NCBI GenBank assembly: GCA_021769555.1
Contig: JAETSR010000001.1
Coordinates: forward strand, 372,001 to 436,000
Direction: 5' to 3'
Length of the DNA stretch: 64,000 bases
Origin: Clostridiaceae bacterium
GTDB lineage: Bacteria; Bacillota; Clostridia; Oscillospirales; Acutalibacteraceae
Below, in pieces: positions 60,980 to 64,000 of the stretch. The notes below the pieces were generated by a model. The model saw only the letters and a list, made by a program, of their open reading frames with translations, had not been told where the DNA came from and did not search any database. A program made the translations under genes and the position numbers. Position 1 is the stretch's first letter, and each line of letters opens with the position of its first letter.

Positions 60980-62650
60980 ATGCTGACAGACATTGAGATA
61001 GCCCAGAGCGTGAAGCTGAAGCCCATCAGGGAGATAGGCGAAAAGCTGGGGCTCGCTGAGGACGAGCTGGAGTTCTACGGAAAGTATAAGGCGAAGATAA
61101 GCGAGAGCGCCATAAAGCGCCTTGAGGACCGCCCCGACGGAAAGCTGATACTTGTGACAGCCATAAACCCCACCCCCGCCGGGGAGGGCAAGACAACCAC
61201 CACCGCGGGCCTGGGGCAGGCCATGGCGAAGATAGGCAAAAACGCCGTTATCGCCCTTCGGGAGCCCTCCTTAGGGCCGGTGTTCGGTATCAAGGGGGGC
61301 GCTGCCGGGGGCGGCTATGCCCAGGTGCTCCCAATGGAGGACATAAACCTCCACTTCACCGGGGACATGCACGCCATAACCTCCGCCAATAACCTCTGCT
61401 GCGCTATGCTGGATAACCACCTGCAGCAGGGCAACCCTCTTGGGATAGACCCCCGGCGCATACTCATAAAGCGCTGCCTCGACATGAACGACAGGGCCCT
61501 GCGCAACGTGATAGTGGGCCTTGGAGGGAAGATAAACGGCGTGCCCAGGGAGGATAACTTTATTATCACCGTCGCCAGCGAGGTCATGGCCATACTCTGC
61601 CTTGCAAGGGACACCGCTGACCTTAAAAAGCGCCTTGGAGACATACTCATAGCCTACGACTACGAGGGCAAACCGGTCTACGCCCGGGACATCAAGGCCG
61701 AGGGGGCCATGGCAGCCCTTCTGAGGGACGCCATAAACCCCAACCTGGTGCAGACCATCGAGGGCACCCCGGCTATAATGCACGGCGGCCCCTTCGCCAA
61801 CATCGCCCACGGCTGCAACTCCGTGCGGGCCACAAAGCTCGCCTTAAAGCTCGCCGACTACTGCATAACCGAGGCTGGCTTTGGCTCAGACCTTGGAGCT
61901 GAGAAGTTCATGGACATCAAGTGCCGCATGGCGGGCCTCGCCCCGGACTGCGTGGTGGTGGTGGCTACGGTGCGCGCCCTGAAGTATAACGGCGGCGTGC
62001 CCAAGGCCGAGCTCTCCGCTGAAAACGTGGAGGCCCTTAAAAAGGGTATCGTGAACCTGAAGGCCCATGTGGAGAACATGCACAAGTTCGGCGTGCCCGT
62101 AGTAGTAGCCATCAACCGCTTCGGCACCGACACAGACGCTGAGCTCAAGGTGATAGACGACTGCTGCAAGGAGCTTGGAGTAAATTACGCCCTCTCCGAG
62201 GTGTTCGGCAAGGGCGGCGAGGGCGGCATGGAGCTGGCTAGGACCGTCTGCGGCGTGATAGACAGGGAGAAGAGCAATTTCGCGCCCATCTATCCCGACG
62301 GCACCACAGTGGAGGAAAAGATAGAGGCCGTCGCCGGGAAGATTTACGGCGCGGCGGGAGTCACCTTCACGAACCAGGCCGTGAAGTCCCTTAAAGAGAT
62401 AAAGGTCCTTGGGGGCGATAAAATGCCGGTATGTATCGCCAAGACCCAGTACTCCCTCTCCGACGACCCCGCCCTTTTAGGTAGGCCCACTGGCTTTACC
62501 GTGACTATACGCGACTTGAAGCTATCCTCCGGCGCGGGCTTCGTGGTGGCCTACGCGGGTGATATAATGACCATGCCCGGCCTGCCCAAGGTCCCTGCCG
62601 CCGAGAAGATAGACGTGGACGACGACGCGGTGATACATGGGCTGTTCTGA
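60980..62650 (+). CDS. fhs: Formate--tetrahydrofolate ligase
   Basis: The 556-residue enzyme makes 10-formyl-THF from formate, THF and ATP; it supplies one-carbon units and is part of the methyl branch of acetogenic metabolism. The P-loop [15 protein letters not shown] lies near residues 62-76, followed by [22 protein letters not shown] as two conserved blocks, and [12 protein letters not shown] later. In-frame GTG 60965 and TTG 60968 precede it, but ATG 60980 gives the family's usual length and the MLTDIEIAQ start; the GGAAAGG site is then 14 bases away, rather long. No other Wood-Ljungdahl gene is adjacent. Confidence 0.95.
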   Translation: MLTDIEIAQSVKLKPIREIGEKLGLAEDELEFYGKYKAKISESAIKRLEDRPDGKLILVTAINPTPAGEGKTTTTAGLGQAMAKIGKNAVIALREPSLGPVFGIKGGAAGGGYAQVLPMEDINLHFTGDMHAITSANNLCCAMLDNHLQQGNPLGIDPRRILIKRCLDMNDRALRNVIVGLGGKINGVPREDNFIITVASEVMAILCLARDTADLKKRLGDILIAYDYEGKPVYARDIKAEGAMAALLRDAINPNLVQTIEGTPAIMHGGPFANIAHGCNSVRATKLALKLADYCITEAGFGSDLGAEKFMDIKCRMAGLAPDCVVVVATVRALKYNGGVPKAELSAENVEALKKGIVNLKAHVENMHKFGVPVVVAINRFGTDTDAELKVIDDCCKELGVNYALSEVFGKGGEGGMELARTVCGVIDREKSNFAPIYPDGTTVEEKIEAVAGKIYGAAGVTFTNQAVKSLKEIKVLGGDKMPVCIAKTQYSLSDDPALLGRPTGFTVTIRDLKLSSGAGFVVAYAGDIMTMPGLPKVPAAEKIDVDDDAVIHGLF

Positions 62651-62657
62651 GGGGGAA

Positions 62658-63086
62658 ATGCGGTTCATAACCGATTCCCCCGGCGAGACCCAGGCCCTGG
62701 CCCGGCGCATGGCCGAGAGGCTCAATGGGGGGGAGGTCATCGCCTTTACAGGGGGCATGGGGGCGGGCAAGACCGCCTTCACCCGGGGCCTTGCCATCGG
62801 CCTCGGGGCCGGGGACGTGGCCTCAAGCCCCACCTTCGCCATAGTCAACGAGTATGAGGGCAGGCTGACCCTGGAGCATTTTGACATGTACCGCATTGAT
62901 ACCTGGGAGGACCTTTACTCCACCGGCTTCTTCGACTACCTGGACACGGACCGGGTGCTGGCGGTGGAGTGGAGCGAGAATATAGAGGGCGCGCTCCCTG
63001 AGGGGACTATATATATCGACATCCGCCCGGGGGACACTGAGACCCGGCGGGAGATAACCGTCAGGGGCTGGAAGGGGGAACTGTAA
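62658..63086 (+). CDS. tsaE: tRNA threonylcarbamoyladenosine biosynthesis ATPase TsaE
   Basis: The 142-residue P-loop ATPase works with TsaB and TsaD to make t6A37 in ANN-decoding tRNAs. It has Walker A GGMGAGKTAFTRG near residue 33, SSPTFAIVNEY, FDMYRI with acidic metal residues, and AVEWSENIEG. The frame also has an ATG at 62637 overlapping fhs; ATG 62658 is preferred because it follows GAGGGGG, although the spacing is short, and fits the family N-terminus. The end overlaps tsaB by one base (TAATG). Confidence 0.93.
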   Translation: MRFITDSPGETQALARRMAERLNGGEVIAFTGGMGAGKTAFTRGLAIGLGAGDVASSPTFAIVNEYEGRLTLEHFDMYRIDTWEDLYSTGFFDYLDTDRVLAVEWSENIEGALPEGTIYIDIRPGDTETRREITVRGWKGEL

Positions 63087-63787
63087 TGGTGATACTTGGT
63101 ATAGAGTCCTCCGCGGGGCCCGCCTCGGCGGCAGTGGCGCGGGACGGCCGGCTGCTGGGGGAGTTCTTCGTGAACACAAAGCAGACCCACAGCCAGACCC
63201 TCCTGCCCATGGCGGAGGCCCTGCTGAAAAACCTCGGCCTCGGGTGCGGGGACCTGGACTGCATAGCTGTCTCGAACGGCCCCGGGTCCTTCACCGGGGT
63301 GCGTATCGGCGTGTCGTGCGCGAAGGGCCTGGCCATGCCCAACAATACCCCCTGCTGCGGGCTCTCTACTCTCGAGGTCATAGCGCACGGCGGGGCGGGT
63401 TTTACAGGCAGCGTCATATGCGCTGTAATGGACGCCCGGTGCGGGCAGGTGTACAACGCCCTCTTTGAGCCCGGGCCAAATGGCCTTGCCCGGCTGACAG
63501 AGGACCGGGCAGTATCCATAGAGGAGCTGGGCCGGGAGTGCCGCAAATTCGGGGACAGGCTGGTGCTCTTCGGGGACGGCGCGGAGCTCTGCCACAGGGA
63601 GTTTTTATCCTGGGGCGCAAAGCTTGCCCCGGAGGCGGCGCGTTTCCAGCGTGCGGCAGGGGCGGCGCTTTTGGCCGGGGGCAGGCAGTGGGTATCCTCC
63701 GGGGAGCTCCTGCCGGCATACCTCCGTATGCCCCAGGCCGAGAGGGAACTGAAAGCAAAGCAGAAAAACAGGGAGGAAACAAAATGA
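63086..63787 (+). CDS. tsaB: tRNA threonylcarbamoyladenosine biosynthesis protein TsaB
   Basis: The 233-residue ASKHA-fold protein is a TsaD paralogue that scaffolds the t6A complex. ILGIESSAGPASAAV is the N-terminal strand, SNGPGSFTGVRIGVS the conserved central motif (about 63-77), and MDARCGQVYNALF the later one. The C-terminus has a basic tail (KAKQKNREETK). It is translationally coupled to tsaE upstream and overlaps rpiB by four bases. The rimI and tsaD genes often found next are not here. Confidence 0.93.
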   Translation: MVILGIESSAGPASAAVARDGRLLGEFFVNTKQTHSQTLLPMAEALLKNLGLGCGDLDCIAVSNGPGSFTGVRIGVSCAKGLAMPNNTPCCGLSTLEVIAHGGAGFTGSVICAVMDARCGQVYNALFEPGPNGLARLTEDRAVSIEELGRECRKFGDRLVLFGDGAELCHREFLSWGAKLAPEAARFQRAAGAALLAGGRQWVSSGELLPAYLRMPQAERELKAKQKNREETK

Positions 63788-64000
63788 AGCTTGCAATAGG
63801 CTGCGACCACGGCGGGTTCGCCCTTGCCGAGGCGCTGAGGGCCCATATGAGGGACAGGGGGATAGAGTACCTGGACTTCGGAACACACAGCACGGACTCG
63901 GTGGACTACCCGCTGATAGCACTAAAGGTCGCAAGGGCCGTATCCGGCGGGGAGGCTGACCTGGGGGTGCTCATATGCTCCACGGGCATAGGCATTTCCA
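63784..64000 (+). CDS. rpiB: Ribose 5-phosphate isomerase B (N-terminal part, cut by window end)
   Basis: The first 72 codons of the RpiB/LacAB family are visible. MKLAIGCDHGGFALAE has the conserved Asp-His near residue 8, YLDFGTHSTDSVDYP follows, and the window ends in LICSTGIGIS, the loop carrying the catalytic Cys. It interconverts ribose-5-phosphate and ribulose-5-phosphate in the non-oxidative pentose phosphate pathway. The ATG overlaps the tsaB stop (ATGA). The remainder lies outside the window. Confidence 0.92.
   Translation, partial: MKLAIGCDHGGFALAEALRAHMRDRGIEYLDFGTHSTDSVDYPLIALKVARAVSGGEADLGVLICSTGIGIS

Overview
The window is a gene-dense, GC-rich chromosomal segment that most resembles an anaerobic Gram-positive of the class Clostridia, probably the Oscillospiraceae/Ruminococcaceae group. 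The basis is a PolC-type replicative polymerase, the pyrH-frr-uppS-cdsA-dxr-rseP-ispG-polC core cluster, pyruvate:ferredoxin oxidoreductase, formate-tetrahydrofolate ligase, HisZ-dependent short-form HisG, SLH repeats and sigma-A promoters with 17-base spacers. No insertion sequence, prophage, CRISPR array or rRNA was seen, and no stretch over 300 bases lacks a gene.

Layout. 1-11667 (+): end of pyrH, ribosome recycling, undecaprenyl, phospholipid and MEP-isoprenoid genes, site-2 protease, two small hydrolases and polC, then an S66 peptidase to 12712. 12742-21309 (+): a histidine operon (hisZ-hisG-hisD-orf-hisC-hisB-radical SAM-hisA::hisI-hisE) followed by a shrunken methyltransferase gene and a Cys-rich protein. 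21396-29003 (+): YdcF-like protein, pyrC-pyrF, ligA, galK, a siroheme/ferredoxin protein and a tiny Cys-rich membrane protein. 29031-33618 (+): a zinc-ribbon/pseudokinase/PASTA protein, a divergent MreB, a YbhN-like membrane protein and a phosphoglycerate-mutase-like phosphatase. 33608-37602: uracil-DNA glycosylase (-), then a methyltransferase, PduL and a TetM-like GTPase (+). 37608-45539 (-): a run from a Ppx-like protein through ppk and pfkA to a sugar isomerase, an oxidoreductase and a PIN-like protein. 45652-48783 (+): acetyltransferase, tRNA-Ser(GGA), two Nudix paralogues, asnS. 48790-64000: murC (-), an SLH protein and an orphan solute-binding lipoprotein (+), nifJ (-), MBL-fold/DUF3006/ATP-grasp genes (+), rodA (-), then fhs, tsaE, tsaB and the start of rpiB (+).

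The most unusual region is the histidine operon. Both subunits of imidazole-glycerol-phosphate synthase (hisH and hisF) are missing. A radical SAM gene sits between hisB and hisA, the usual hisH position, and hisA is fused directly to hisI, where hisF usually lies. The operon also has a 17-base repeat on both sides of its promoter and a hisZ frame that seems to begin at an ATT codon behind a good Shine-Dalgarno sequence. A second theme is catalytically degenerate relatives of familiar enzymes: a kinase lacking its catalytic residues, a divergent MreB, a Ppx/GppA protein with altered motifs, and a methyltransferase lacking its SAM-binding core.

All assignments were made by reading the sequence. 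No database search was run.
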